Part shown: positions 8,385 through 16,766 of the stretch, one piece after another
Layout of the letters: each line of letters starts with the position of its first letter
Position numbering within the stretch: position 1 is the stretch's first letter
Assembly: GCA_000955795.1 (NCBI GenBank)
Contig: JYOB01000016.1
Location: forward strand, 583,908 to 647,907
DNA length: 64,000 nt
Direction: 5' to 3'
DNA from: Burkholderiaceae bacterium 26
GTDB taxonomy: Bacteria; Pseudomonadota; Gammaproteobacteria; Burkholderiales; Burkholderiaceae
Position numbers and translations under genes: made by a program
The notes under the pieces: generated by a model
What the model saw: the letters and a program-made list of their open reading frames with translations, nothing else
Told to the model about the DNA's origin: nothing
The model's database searches: none

Positions 8385-9932
8385 ATGAAGACGCTCTCCA
8401 TCAAGGCCCGGCTGGCGCTGGTCCTGTTTGTTTTGGCTGTATTTCTGGCGGGCGTCGGCGCGCTGGGGTTGTACGGCAACATGCGCTCCAACAACGCGCT
8501 GAAGGAAACCTATTCGAATCAGCTCGCATCCACACGTGCGCTGGGTCAGGCTATTTCGAGGCTGGTGCAAGTCCGTACGGCGCTGGATCGGGCCGTCTAT
8601 GAAACGGACGACGCGAAGATCGCCGACTTGGTGAAGGCCGCCCGCGAACAGGTCAAGGCAAGCGATGACGGTTGGAATGCCTACAGCGCCCTGCCGTTTG
8701 CCACGCCCGAGGAAGAGCAGATCGCTGGCGAGGCCAAGCGCCTGCGCGATGCGTTCTTCAACGATGGTCTGAAGCCGGCTCTGGCGGCGTTCGACCGCCA
8801 CGACTACGCTACCGCGCGTCCGCTGGTGCTCGACAAGCTGTACGAACTGTTCGTCCCGTACGCCATCAAGGCCGATCGTCTGAACGCCATTCAAGCAGAG
8901 ATTGCCGCGTCGGCTTACAGCAGGGCGCAGTCGTTCTTCGACGGTCTGGTGTGGGCGTTCATCATCGTGATCGCCGTAGGTATCGCGCTGGCTGCCGCCT
9001 GCTACCTGGTGCTGTCGCGCGCGATCTCGCGCCCGCTGGCAGAGATGCTGGTGCACTTCCATGAGATCTCGGGCGGCAACCTGACCACCAACGTACGCAT
9101 CCACTCGCGTGACGAGATGGGCCTGCTGATGGAAGGCCTGCAACAGATGCAAGCCAAGCTGAAGGAGACCGTGGTGACGGTGCGTCGCGGCAGCGAGTCG
9201 ATCGCCTCGGCCACGCAGCAGATCGCAGCGGGCAACACCAATCTGTCGCAGCGCACGGAAGAGCAGGCCAGCTCGCTCGAAGAAACCGCATCAAGCATGG
9301 AAGAGCTGACGAGCATCGTGAAGCAGAACGCCGACAACGCGCGTCAGGCGAGCACGCTGGCGGTGAGCGCCTCCGAGATTGCTGTGCAGGGCGGCGCCGT
9401 GGTGCAAGACGTGGTGACCACGATGGGGGAGATCAGCGAATCGTCGCGCAAGATCACCGACATCATCGCCGTGATCGAGGGCATTGCGTTCCAGACCAAT
9501 ATCCTGGCGCTCAACGCTGCGGTGGAAGCCGCGCGCGCCGGTGAACAGGGCCGCGGTTTTGCGGTGGTGGCCGGTGAAGTGCGCACGCTGGCACAGCGCA
9601 GCGCGGCTGCCGCCAAGGAGATCAAATCGCTGATCGAAGACTCCGCCACGCGTGTGGAATCGGGCTCGACGCTGGTGGCGCGCGCGGGCAAGACGATGGA
9701 AGAGATCGTTGTGGCCGTGAAGCGCGTGACGGACATCATGGGCGAGATCAGCGCGGGCTCGGCTGAGCAAAGCACTGGCATCGAGCAGATCAACGAAGCC
9801 GTCACGCAGATGGACGACGTGACGCAGCAGAACGCCGCGCTGGTCGAGCAGGCCGCTGCTGCTGCGCAGGCGCTGGAAGAACAGGCGGACGAGTTGCGCC
9901 GCGCTGTGGCGGTGTTTCGCGTGGCGATGTAG
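8385..9932 (+). CDS. Methyl-accepting chemotaxis protein, Tar/Tsr-like topology
   Basis: A 515-residue chemoreceptor. TM1 is at about residues 10-30, then a helical periplasmic four-helix-type sensor domain (about 35-190), TM2 (about 190-212), HAMP (about 212-265), and a cytoplasmic coiled-coil signalling domain with the invariant tip [20 protein letters not shown] near residues 369-388. Methylation-helix glutamines and glutamates flank it ([19 protein letters not shown]). The C terminus has no CheR/CheB pentapeptide. It is transcribed alone, with a FliA-like promoter upstream and a strong terminator downstream. The ligand is unknown. Confidence 0.93.
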   Translation: MKTLSIKARLALVLFVLAVFLAGVGALGLYGNMRSNNALKETYSNQLASTRALGQAISRLVQVRTALDRAVYETDDAKIADLVKAAREQVKASDDGWNAYSALPFATPEEEQIAGEAKRLRDAFFNDGLKPALAAFDRHDYATARPLVLDKLYELFVPYAIKADRLNAIQAEIAASAYSRAQSFFDGLVWAFIIVIAVGIALAAACYLVLSRAISRPLAEMLVHFHEISGGNLTTNVRIHSRDEMGLLMEGLQQMQAKLKETVVTVRRGSESIASATQQIAAGNTNLSQRTEEQASSLEETASSMEELTSIVKQNADNARQASTLAVSASEIAVQGGAVVQDVVTTMGEISESSRKITDIIAVIEGIAFQTNILALNAAVEAARAGEQGRGFAVVAGEVRTLAQRSAAAAKEIKSLIEDSATRVESGSTLVARAGKTMEEIVVAVKRVTDIMGEISAGSAEQSTGIEQINEAVTQMDDVTQQNAALVEQAAAAAQALEEQADELRRAVAVFRVAM

Positions 9933-9988
9933 AGCACGCTTTCTGATGGGTTGCCCTGGCAGCGAAATGGCTGCCGCGGCGCTACACT

Positions 9989-10024
9989 GCGGGGTCGGCC
10001 TTCGGGTCGGCCCCGCTTTGTTTT
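9989..10024 (+). terminator. Rho-independent terminator after the MCP gene
   Basis: A stem of about 12 bp (GCGGGGTCGGCC pairing with GGTCGGCCCCGC, allowing two G-U pairs) is closed by a TTCG tetraloop and followed by TTTGTTTTA. This is a textbook intrinsic terminator 57 bases after the MCP stop codon. Confidence 0.85.
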
Positions 10025-10123
10025 ATGCGGTGCACTCAGAAACCGCTCATGGTTTTGCTACGCCCCCCGAGCCGCTTGCTACGAGCCATGAGCCGGTTCA
10101 CATAACGATTATTCGGAGGTGTC

Positions 10124-11560
10124 ATGCGTTTCCAGTGTCGTCGTGTTCCCGTTCGCGCCTTGGTGTCTGCAGCTGTGTTGGCATGCAGCGCTGGTGCAGT
10201 CGCTCAGACCATCCCTGCCAGCAAGCCCGCGCCCACCACGCTCACGCCCGAGCAACAGCGCTATCACGACATCTACAAAGAGCTGGTCGAGATCAACACG
10301 ACGCATTCGGCGGGTGACACCACCAAGGCCGCGCATGCGATGGAAAAGCGCCTGCGCGATGCGGGTTTTGCCGCTGCCGACATGCAGGTGCTTGAGCCCT
10401 TCCCGAAAAAGGGCAACCTGGTGCTGCGCTTCAAGGGCACCGGCGCCAAGAAGCCGATGCTGTTGCTTGCCCACATTGACGTCGTGGAAGCCAAGCGCGA
10501 AGACTGGAAGACCGACCCGTTCACGCTGCAAGAGACCGACGGCTATTTCACCGCGCGCGGTGCGATTGATGACAAAGCGATGGCCTCGGCCTTCGTGTCG
10601 GTGCTGGGGCAGCTTAAGCAGGAAGGCTTCAAGCCATCGCGCGACATCATCCTAGCGTTGACCACAGACGAGCAGCGCGGCGATGTGCCGACCAACGGCG
10701 CGTACTGGATCGTCAACAACAAGCCCGAGCTGGTAAAGGCGGAGTTCGGCATCAACGAAGGCGGTGGTGGCGAGCTGCGCAACGGCAAGCCGGTGCTCCA
10801 CCGCATTCAGGTGGCCGAGAAGATGTACACGACGTACGAGCTGGAAGCGCGTGACGTGGGCGGCCACAGCTCGGTGCCGACGAAGACGAACCCGATCTAT
10901 GCGTTGTCAGCCGCGCTGGATCGGTTGGGCGCGTATCAGTTTCCCGTCAAGCTGGCCGACGTGACGCAGACTTACTTCGCACGCAGCGCGCCGCTGGCCA
11001 CGGGGCAACTGGCGGACGACATGCGTTCGGTCGGCACCGGCAAGCTGGACCAGGCTGCGATCGATCGGCTTTCGGCCATTCCGTTCTACAACGCGCAGTT
11101 GCGCACCACCTGCGTGGCCACGATGGTCAATGCCGGCCATGCCGAGAATGCGCTGCCGCAATCGGCCAAGGCCACCGTCAATTGCCGCATCCTGCCGCAC
11201 GATGATCCGGCCGATATCGATCGTCAGTTGAAGCAGGTGATCGGCAACGAGAAGATCAGCGTGCGCTACGTCAACAAGCCGCTCGCAAGCCCCGCGTCGC
11301 CGCTCAATGGCGACTTGGTGAAGACGGTGGAGGCGCTGACGCAGCAGATGTGGAATGTGCCGGTGATTCCGGCGATGAGCACGGGCGCAACCGACAGCCG
11401 GTTCATGCGCAATGCGGGCATTCCAATGTATGGCGTGTCGGGGCTGTTTACCGAGCCGGCTGACTTGCGCACGCATGGTCTGGATGAGCGTATCGAGATT
11501 GCGCGGTTGTATGACGGGCGGGAGTTTCTTTATCGGCTTTTGAAGCAGTTGGCTGAGTAA
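10124..11560 (+). CDS. Secreted M20-family metallopeptidase
   Basis: A 478-residue protein. Residues 1 to about 26 are a Sec signal peptide (basic start, hydrophobic core, cleavage near AVAQ). Metal ligands of the M20 clan are visible: His in LLLAHIDVVEAKRE (about residue 109), the bridging Asp in ARGAIDDKAMA, the acidic pair region in LTTDEQRGD, and His in GGHSSVPTKTNP of the dimerisation lid. The C-terminal catalytic half resumes with STGATDSRFMRNAGIP. The family covers carboxypeptidases, aminoacylases and dipeptidases; the precise substrate cannot be set. The ATG at 10124 has a strong CGGAGGTG ribosome site. Confidence 0.88.
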   Translation: MRFQCRRVPVRALVSAAVLACSAGAVAQTIPASKPAPTTLTPEQQRYHDIYKELVEINTTHSAGDTTKAAHAMEKRLRDAGFAAADMQVLEPFPKKGNLVLRFKGTGAKKPMLLLAHIDVVEAKREDWKTDPFTLQETDGYFTARGAIDDKAMASAFVSVLGQLKQEGFKPSRDIILALTTDEQRGDVPTNGAYWIVNNKPELVKAEFGINEGGGGELRNGKPVLHRIQVAEKMYTTYELEARDVGGHSSVPTKTNPIYALSAALDRLGAYQFPVKLADVTQTYFARSAPLATGQLADDMRSVGTGKLDQAAIDRLSAIPFYNAQLRTTCVATMVNAGHAENALPQSAKATVNCRILPHDDPADIDRQLKQVIGNEKISVRYVNKPLASPASPLNGDLVKTVEALTQQMWNVPVIPAMSTGATDSRFMRNAGIPMYGVSGLFTEPADLRTHGLDERIEIARLYDGREFLYRLLKQLAE

Positions 11561-11625
11561 TTGGGTGGCTGCGCATGTGTGCTTTTTGCGGGCGTGCGCT
11601 TTGTTGGTTGGATTTGTTTATGTTG

Positions 11626-11816
11626 GGTTTCGGCCCCTGGCGGGGCCGACTTACTTTCTTTGTCTTGCCAAAGAAAGGTAAGCAAAGAAAGGCGCGCCCG
11701 AGATGGCGACTTCCCCTTGGATTTGTGTCACGGGGAGGGAGGGGAGGCAAACTCGCTGCGCTCAGACAGCCTCCCCTCTTTTTCCTCCCCGCGACAAAAA
11801 TCCAAGGCGCCATCTA
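11626..11816. repeat. Complex inverted-repeat element in a 330-bp gene-free stretch
   Basis: The gap between 11561 and 11890 holds nested inverted repeats. First comes a GGCCCC/GGGGCC hairpin. Then TTACTTTCTTTG pairs with CAAAGAAAGGTAA (one extra base). Then a hairpin of about 115 nt follows: GATGGCG...CCTTGGATTTGTGTC (from 11703) pairs with GACAAAAATCC AAGGCGCCATC (to 11816), inside it CGGGGAGG pairs with CCTCCCCG, and GAGGGGAGGC pairs with GCCTCCCCTC around a 20-nt loop. Similar palindromic intergenic elements with a CTTTCTTTG core are, from memory, common in Burkholderiales genomes. No protein is supported here. It sits between convergent genes, so it may also end transcription from both sides. 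Confidence 0.75.
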
Positions 11817-11890
11817 GGGCAGGGTACGGCCACACCCTCTGTGTATCTGGGTTGGCGTTTTGGCCCAGCGCCCGTGGGAGAGGCGGGTTG

Positions 11891-12655
11891 TTAGATGAAT
11901 CCGCCGTCGGTCATTAGCGTGCGGCCGGTGATCCAGCGGGCGTCGTCGGAGGCCAGGAAGGCGATGGCGTCGGCGATGTCGTCTGGTTCGGCCAGGCGGC
12001 CCATCGGGGTCGATTCGCGCATGCGTGCTTTCACCTCATCGGGAATCGGGGCGGTCATGTCGGTGCGCGTGAGCGCGGGTGCCACGGCGTTGACGGTGAT
12101 GTTGCGCGCGCCCAGTTCGACCGCAAACGCGTGGGTGAGGGCGCTGACGGCGGCCTTGCTTGCCGCATACACCGCCAGCCCTGCGCGGGGCCGGTACACC
12201 AGGCTCGACGACACGTTCACGATATGCCCGCCGCGTGTCGGCACATGCGGCAGCACCGCCTGCGTCACGAGAATTGTCGAGAAGGCATTGGTGCGAAACT
12301 GCGCGTCGAACGATGCGAGATCGATGCTGCCCACCGGTCGGTTTTCCAGGATGCCTGCGTTGTTGACAAGGATGTCGATGGCGCCGAAGGCCTCGCGCAC
12401 GGTGCTCACCATTGCATCGACGGACGGTGCGTCGCTTACGTCGGCCTGCACGGCAATGGCTTGTGCGCCGGTGCTGCGGATGGCGTTGATCACGGCGTCG
12501 GCTTCTGCGGCGTTGCTGCGATAGACCACGGCCACGCGTGCGCCGTCGGCGGCCAGTCGACGCGCAACGGCCGCGCCAATGCCGCGAGAGCCTCCCGTGA
12601 CGATAGCCGTGCGACCTGCGAGGCGTTGTGCGGGTGTGGATTGAGTTTGAGACAT
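11891..12655 (-). CDS. SDR family NAD(P)-dependent oxidoreductase
   Basis: A 254-residue classical short-chain dehydrogenase. The Rossmann glycine motif is TGGSRGIGAAVARRL (about residues 20-34), NNAG is at about 94-97, the catalytic Ser is in VNVSSSLVY, and the YxxxK motif is YAASKAA (about 163-169). The arginine after the first beta strand region (VVYRSN) suggests NADP preference. It is probably a 3-oxoacyl-ACP-reductase-like enzyme or a sugar or alcohol dehydrogenase; substrate not assigned. The CGNR-type regulator lies just upstream on the same strand, 116 bases away. Confidence 0.9.
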   Translation of the reverse strand: MSQTQSTPAQRLAGRTAIVTGGSRGIGAAVARRLAADGARVAVVYRSNAAEADAVINAIRSTGAQAIAVQADVSDAPSVDAMVSTVREAFGAIDILVNNAGILENRPVGSIDLASFDAQFRTNAFSTILVTQAVLPHVPTRGGHIVNVSSSLVYRPRAGLAVYAASKAAVSALTHAFAVELGARNITVNAVAPALTRTDMTAPIPDEVKARMRESTPMGRLAEPDDIADAIAFLASDDARWITGRTLMTDGGFI

Positions 12656-12771
12656 GCTGCTCTCCTGAGGCGGTGAAAGTTTCGGGAGAACAGATTACGA
12701 ACCCGCCATCTGATGCGCAGCCCGCTTGGCCGCGACGCGGCGTTCCAGCATTGGAACGAGCGACGCTGCGA

Positions 12772-13356
12772 TCAGCCCTGCTGGCGCTTGCGATATTCGG
12801 CCACTTTGTGACGGTTGCCGCAGACTGCCATGCTGCACCAGCGGCGCTTGTGCGACTTTGTACGGTCGTAAAACCACAGCGTGCATTCCGGGTGTTCGCA
12901 CACGCGCACGAGCTGGAAATCGCCCTCGGCCAACAGGTGCGCGGCGGCTTCGGCCAGCGGTGCCAGACACTGCTCAACCGAATCGTTCGGGCGCAGGCGT
13001 TCGACATGCGGGGTGCCGTTTTCCCATATCAACACCGGATGGCTGGGCGCTTGCCGCAGGAACACGTTGAGCGCATCGGCGCTGGCCGCACGGCCCGCTT
13101 TGCGTGCTTCCACCAAGGTGCGAATCACCTCGCGTAGGTGTCGCGCCACGGCCAGCAGCACGCCAGGCGGGTAGCGGCCAGCCACCGGCTCAGCGAGCCA
13201 GCCCGCGCGCACCAGCCAATCGGAGACATCGACGTCGTTCTGCCAGAAATCGTGCGGCTGGCCGTTGACGTTGGCCACGGTGTTGAGCATGTCCAGGACC
13301 GGGTCGTCGGCGATCAGCAGGGGCGCATCGGCGGGGGCGGCGGCAGGTGAGGACAT
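12772..13356 (-). CDS. CGNR zinc-finger protein (ABATE domain), likely regulator
   Basis: A 194-residue protein. An N-terminal ABATE-type helical domain (about residues 10-140) precedes a C-terminal CGNR zinc finger. The zinc ligands are Cys in VCEHPECTLWFYDRTKSHKR and WCSMAVCGNRHKV, with the name-giving CGNR near residue 181. Such proteins are stress-linked bacterial transcription regulators. It is divergent from the nitronate monooxygenase at 13505 and upstream of the SDR gene on its own strand, so either may be a target. Confidence 0.85.
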   Translation of the reverse strand: MSSPAAAPADAPLLIADDPVLDMLNTVANVNGQPHDFWQNDVDVSDWLVRAGWLAEPVAGRYPPGVLLAVARHLREVIRTLVEARKAGRAASADALNVFLRQAPSHPVLIWENGTPHVERLRPNDSVEQCLAPLAEAAAHLLAEGDFQLVRVCEHPECTLWFYDRTKSHKRRWCSMAVCGNRHKVAEYRKRQQG

Positions 13357-13383
13357 GGCGGTCTACGAGAAAGATGGTGAGGT

Positions 13384-13397
13384 AATTGTAACCAATT
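13384..13397. promoter_or_regulatory. AATTG-N4-CAATT dyad between divergent CGNR and nitronate monooxygenase genes
   Basis: A short perfect dyad (5-bp arms, TAAC spacer) in the 148-base divergent region, in an AT-rich patch. It is a possible operator for the CGNR protein. It is weak as evidence because the arms are short. Confidence 0.25.
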
Positions 13398-13504
13398 TAA
13401 CGCTCTATTCCAGTTACTTGTTGCATGCACGTTTCAACGGGTCAATCCGGTGAAAAGCCCGCCGCATTACCATGTGTCGTCCAAGTTTCTTGCCGGAGAT
13501 GATC

Positions 13505-14575
13505 ATGAGCGCATGGCCTGACGCACGCGTGCTGGAGTTGTTCAATATCGAAGTGCCCATCGTGCTGGGGCCGATGGCCGGCGTGGCTGGCGCGGAACTG
13601 GCGATTGCCGTGGCGCGCGGCGGTGGCCTCGGTTCGCTGCCGTGCGCGATGCTCAGCGTCGAGCAGATTCGCCAGCAGGTCGAGCAGTTTCGGGCGGCCG
13701 TGCGTGGACCCATCAACCTGAACTTCTTCTGCCACACGCCGCCACAGTCAGATCCCGAGCGCGATGCCAAATGGCGCGCCCATCTGGCGCCGTACTACGC
13801 CGAGTTTGGTATCGACTTGAACGCGCAAGCGCCGGCCGTCAACCGTGCGCCATTCGATGAAGCGACTTGCGCGCTGGTGGAAGAACTGAAGCCGGAGGTG
13901 GTGAGTTTCCACTTCGGCCTGCCCTCGCCGGAATTGCAGGCCCGCGTGAAGGCCACGGGGGCGAAGGTCATCTCCGCCGCCACCACGGTGGAAGAGGCGC
14001 GCTGGCTGGAAGCGCGCGGCGTAGACGCCATCATCGCCATGGGCAACGAAGCGGGCGGCCATCGCGGCATGTTCCTCGCCAAGACGATCGAATCGCAGGT
14101 CGGCACCTTTGCGCTGGTGCCGCAGATAGCGGATGCGGTGAAGGTGCCCATCATTGCGGCGGGTGGCATTGGCGATGCGCGCGGTGTGGTGGCGGCGTTG
14201 GCGCTGGGGGCATCGGCGGTGCAGATCGGCACGGCCTATATGTTGTCGCCGGAGGCCAAGACATCGGCCATTCATCGCGCGGCGCTCAAGCAGGCAACGG
14301 ACGCCGACACCGCGCTCACCAACTTGTTCACCGGCCGCCCGGCGCGTGGCATCGTCAACCGGCTGATGCGTGAGATTGGCCCGATGAGTGCGTTTGCCCC
14401 GGCCTTCCCCACGGCCGGCGGCGCATTGGCGCCGCTGCGCGCCAAGACCGAACCGACCGGCTCGGGCGATTTCATCAGCCTGTGGTCGGGACAGGCCGGC
14501 CGGCTGGCCACGGAAGAATCGGCAGAAACCATCACGCGGCGCATTGCCGCCCAGGCGCTCGAACGGCTCACCTGA
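13505..14575 (+). CDS. Nitronate monooxygenase family FMN enzyme
   Basis: A 356-residue TIM-barrel FMN protein of the 2-nitropropane dioxygenase family. Features: IVLGPMAGVAGAELAIAVARGGGLGSL (about residues 18-44), the phosphate-binding GNEAGGHRGMF (about 180-190, with the family His), PIIAAGGIGDARGV near 217 and GASAVQIGTAYMLSPEA near 237. Family members oxidise alkyl nitronates using FMN and oxygen; some homologues act on other substrates. The start at 13505 follows GGAGATGATC; an earlier in-frame ATG at 13472 lacks a site. It is divergent from the CGNR regulator. Confidence 0.88.
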   Translation: MSAWPDARVLELFNIEVPIVLGPMAGVAGAELAIAVARGGGLGSLPCAMLSVEQIRQQVEQFRAAVRGPINLNFFCHTPPQSDPERDAKWRAHLAPYYAEFGIDLNAQAPAVNRAPFDEATCALVEELKPEVVSFHFGLPSPELQARVKATGAKVISAATTVEEARWLEARGVDAIIAMGNEAGGHRGMFLAKTIESQVGTFALVPQIADAVKVPIIAAGGIGDARGVVAALALGASAVQIGTAYMLSPEAKTSAIHRAALKQATDADTALTNLFTGRPARGIVNRLMREIGPMSAFAPAFPTAGGALAPLRAKTEPTGSGDFISLWSGQAGRLATEESAETITRRIAAQALERLT

Positions 14576-14602
14576 GTTTTCCTGTTGCATCGTTTCCCGC
14601 GC

Positions 14603-14633
14603 GGGCACGCCAGACGGCGTGCCCGTTTTATTT
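14603..14633 (+). terminator. Intrinsic terminator after nitronate monooxygenase gene
   Basis: GGGCACGCC, loop AGAC, GGCGTGCCC, then GTTTTATTT: a perfect 9-bp GC stem with a T-rich tail, 27 bases after the stop codon. Confidence 0.9.
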
Positions 14634-14674
14634 CACATCACAAATCGGTATGCGAGCGATGGGAAAATTTTATG

Positions 14675-14690
14675 TAACTTGTAAAAGTTA
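14675..14690. promoter_or_regulatory. TAACTT-N4-AAGTTA dyad upstream of the alpha/beta hydrolase
   Basis: Perfect 6-bp arms with GTAA between, in an AT-rich stretch 59 bases before the ATG at 14749. A plausible operator, perhaps for the nearby LysR protein; no binding evidence. Confidence 0.35.
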
Positions 14691-14748
14691 ATATCAAAGG
14701 TTACGATGGCTTCACTGCTGTTTCCCGAAACCCATCCGGAGCCTTGCC

Positions 14749-15657
14749 ATGAACGCCCCTGCCCGAACCGCTGATCTGGTTGTCGATGCGTATGCCCCCA
14801 GCGCTGTGCGCCACCGCACGGTGGAAGTCGAAGGTGTGCGCGTGTTCTATCGGGAGGCTGGCCCAGCCGATGCGCCCACCGTGCTGTTGCTGCACGGTTT
14901 TCCCAGCGCGTCGCATATGTTCCGCAACCTGATCCCCCAGTTGGCCGAGCGCTATCACGTGGTGGCGCCGGACTTTCCCGGTTTTGGCCTGACGCAGGTG
15001 CCAAGCGGCTTCCGCTACACGTTCGACAACCTGGCGCATGTGGTCGACGGCTTTACGCAGGCGATCGGCCTGTCGCGGTACGCAATCTACGTGTTTGACT
15101 ACGGTGCGCCGGTCGGCTGGCGTCTGGCGATGGCGCATCCGGAGCGGATCAGCGCCATCGTCACGCAAAACGGCAACGGCTATGAGGAAGGCCTGGGCGA
15201 GGGGCCGTGGGCGCCAGTCAAGGCCTATTGGGACAATCCGGACGAAGCGCATCGCCGTGAGTTGCATGCGATCGTTTCGGATGAGATGACCCAGTGGCAA
15301 TACCTGAATGGCGTGCCGGACCCGACGCGCGTGGCACCGGATGGCTACCTGCTCGACCAGTATTTTCTGAGCCGCCCGGGCCAGCTCGATATCCAGATGG
15401 ATCTGTTCCTGGATTACGCGAGCAACGTGGCGCTGTATCCGGCGCTGCATGCGTACTTTCGCGCGCACCGCCCGCCGCTGCTGGCGGTGTGGGGACGCAA
15501 TGACACCATCTTCATTCCGCCCGGCGCGGAGGCCTTCAAGCGCGACCTACCGGATGCGGAGATCCACTTTGTCGATAGCGGCCACTTTGCGCTGGAGACG
15601 CACCATGCGGAAATTGGTGCCCACATGCTCGACTTCCTTGGCCGCGTGGTGAAGTAA
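14749..15657 (+). CDS. Alpha/beta hydrolase (epoxide hydrolase/dehalogenase-like)
   Basis: A 302-residue alpha/beta-hydrolase. The oxyanion-hole motif is LLLHGFPSASHMFR (about residues 45-58). The nucleophile elbow is VFDYGAPVGWRLA (about 117-129) with Asp rather than Ser, as in epoxide hydrolases and haloalkane dehalogenases. The acid lies in the FIPPGAEAF region, and the catalytic His is in DSGHFALETH near residue 286. Asp nucleophile chemistry goes through a covalent ester that water then cleaves. It follows a strong terminator, so it has its own promoter, and converges on a LysR gene 9 bases downstream. Confidence 0.85.
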   Translation: MNAPARTADLVVDAYAPSAVRHRTVEVEGVRVFYREAGPADAPTVLLLHGFPSASHMFRNLIPQLAERYHVVAPDFPGFGLTQVPSGFRYTFDNLAHVVDGFTQAIGLSRYAIYVFDYGAPVGWRLAMAHPERISAIVTQNGNGYEEGLGEGPWAPVKAYWDNPDEAHRRELHAIVSDEMTQWQYLNGVPDPTRVAPDGYLLDQYFLSRPGQLDIQMDLFLDYASNVALYPALHAYFRAHRPPLLAVWGRNDTIFIPPGAEAFKRDLPDAEIHFVDSGHFALETHHAEIGAHMLDFLGRVVK

Positions 15658-15666
15658 CGCGCGGGT

Positions 15667-16584
15667 TCAGGTCAACGGTTGCATGGTGGCTTCCGCGGCA
15701 AAGCGCTCGCGCAGGAACGCCACCAGCGCCTTCACCGACGGCGGCACGCCTGCACGCGATGGATAGAGTGCGTGCAGGTCGGCCGGCTCGGGTGTCCAGC
15801 CCGGCAACACCGTGCGCAGGTGGCCACTGTTAAGCGCGGCATGGCAGCAATGCTGCGGCAGGATGGCCAGGCCAAGCCCCGCGATGGCGGCTTCGCGCAG
15901 GGCGATGATGTTGTCGCTGGCAAAGCGTGGGCGAATCGGCAGCGCCAGCCGATGGCCGCGCGCATCCTGCAATATCCAATCGCGGCTGCGGGCGAGCGAG
16001 CCTTGCCCCAGGCAAGGGAAATCTTCCAGCGCGGCGGGCGTGTCGGGCTCCCCCACACGGGCAATCAACGTGGGGCTGGCCACCAGCACGCGCGGCGAGA
16101 CCACTAGATGCCGCGCCACCACATCGCGTGAGGGCAGTGGCCCCGTGGCCGCGCGGATCGCCACGTCAATGCGCTGCTCGATCAGGTCGACGTAGGTGTT
16201 GGATAAGTCCAGCTCGATGCGCAGCTTCGGATGCGCATCGGCAAATTCGGCCAGCCAGCCGGCGACCAGCGTTTCCGCCAGCAAAGGCGACGTGCCGACG
16301 CGCAGCACGCCGGCCGGTTCGCTACGTGCTGCACCGGCCAGCGCTTCAATGGCCGCTGACGCATCAGCCATGTCGCGCGCATGCCGGTACACCGCTTCGC
16401 CCACGGGCGTGACCGATACGCGATGGCTTGAGCGTTGCAGCAGCCGCGTGCCGAGCTGCACCTCCAGCTCTGCAATGCGCCGGCTCAGACGTGACTTGGG
16501 GATGCCCGTGGCGCGCTCGGCGGCGGAAAAGCCACCGGCTTCCACCACGCGCGTGAAGAGATACAGGTCGTCGAAGCGCTTCAT
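15667..16584 (-). CDS. LysR-family transcriptional regulator
   Basis: A 305-residue LTTR. The winged helix is at residues 1-60 (FTRVVEAGGFSAAERATGIPKSRLSRRIAELE), and a periplasmic-binding-like effector domain occupies about 90-300. The LSRRIAELE segment marks the CrgA/DsdC-like branch. The ATG at 16584 gives the standard LTTR start even though the frame stays open upstream. It is divergent from the serine hydrolase at 16767 with a 182-base gap holding a strong inverted repeat, so that gene is its most likely target. Confidence 0.9.
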   Translation of the reverse strand: MKRFDDLYLFTRVVEAGGFSAAERATGIPKSRLSRRIAELEVQLGTRLLQRSSHRVSVTPVGEAVYRHARDMADASAAIEALAGAARSEPAGVLRVGTSPLLAETLVAGWLAEFADAHPKLRIELDLSNTYVDLIEQRIDVAIRAATGPLPSRDVVARHLVVSPRVLVASPTLIARVGEPDTPAALEDFPCLGQGSLARSRDWILQDARGHRLALPIRPRFASDNIIALREAAIAGLGLAILPQHCCHAALNSGHLRTVLPGWTPEPADLHALYPSRAGVPPSVKALVAFLRERFAAEATMQPLT

Positions 16585-16680
16585 GTTGGTACGGGGTTGC
16601 GGTCGAACCGCATTGAAGCATAGGCGCGGGCCGGGCATTCTCGCGGGCAATGGATCAGCGCTGTACAGTGTCGCTGGGCA

Positions 16681-16711
16681 GGTCTGCGCGCGTCGGAATA
16701 CCGCGCAGACC
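16681..16711. repeat. 10-bp perfect inverted repeat ahead of the serine hydrolase
   Basis: GGTCTGCGCG (16681-16690) and CGCGCAGACC (16702-16711) are exact complements with an 11-base spacer, 56 bases before the ATG at 16767. It may be a LysR operator or a leader hairpin. The 31-bp span is long for a single T-N11-A box. Confidence 0.7.
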
Positions 16712-16766
16712 GGATCGGAGTCTGGCAAACCTGCGCCCGGCGCGGGCATCAATGTAAGGAGACGGC

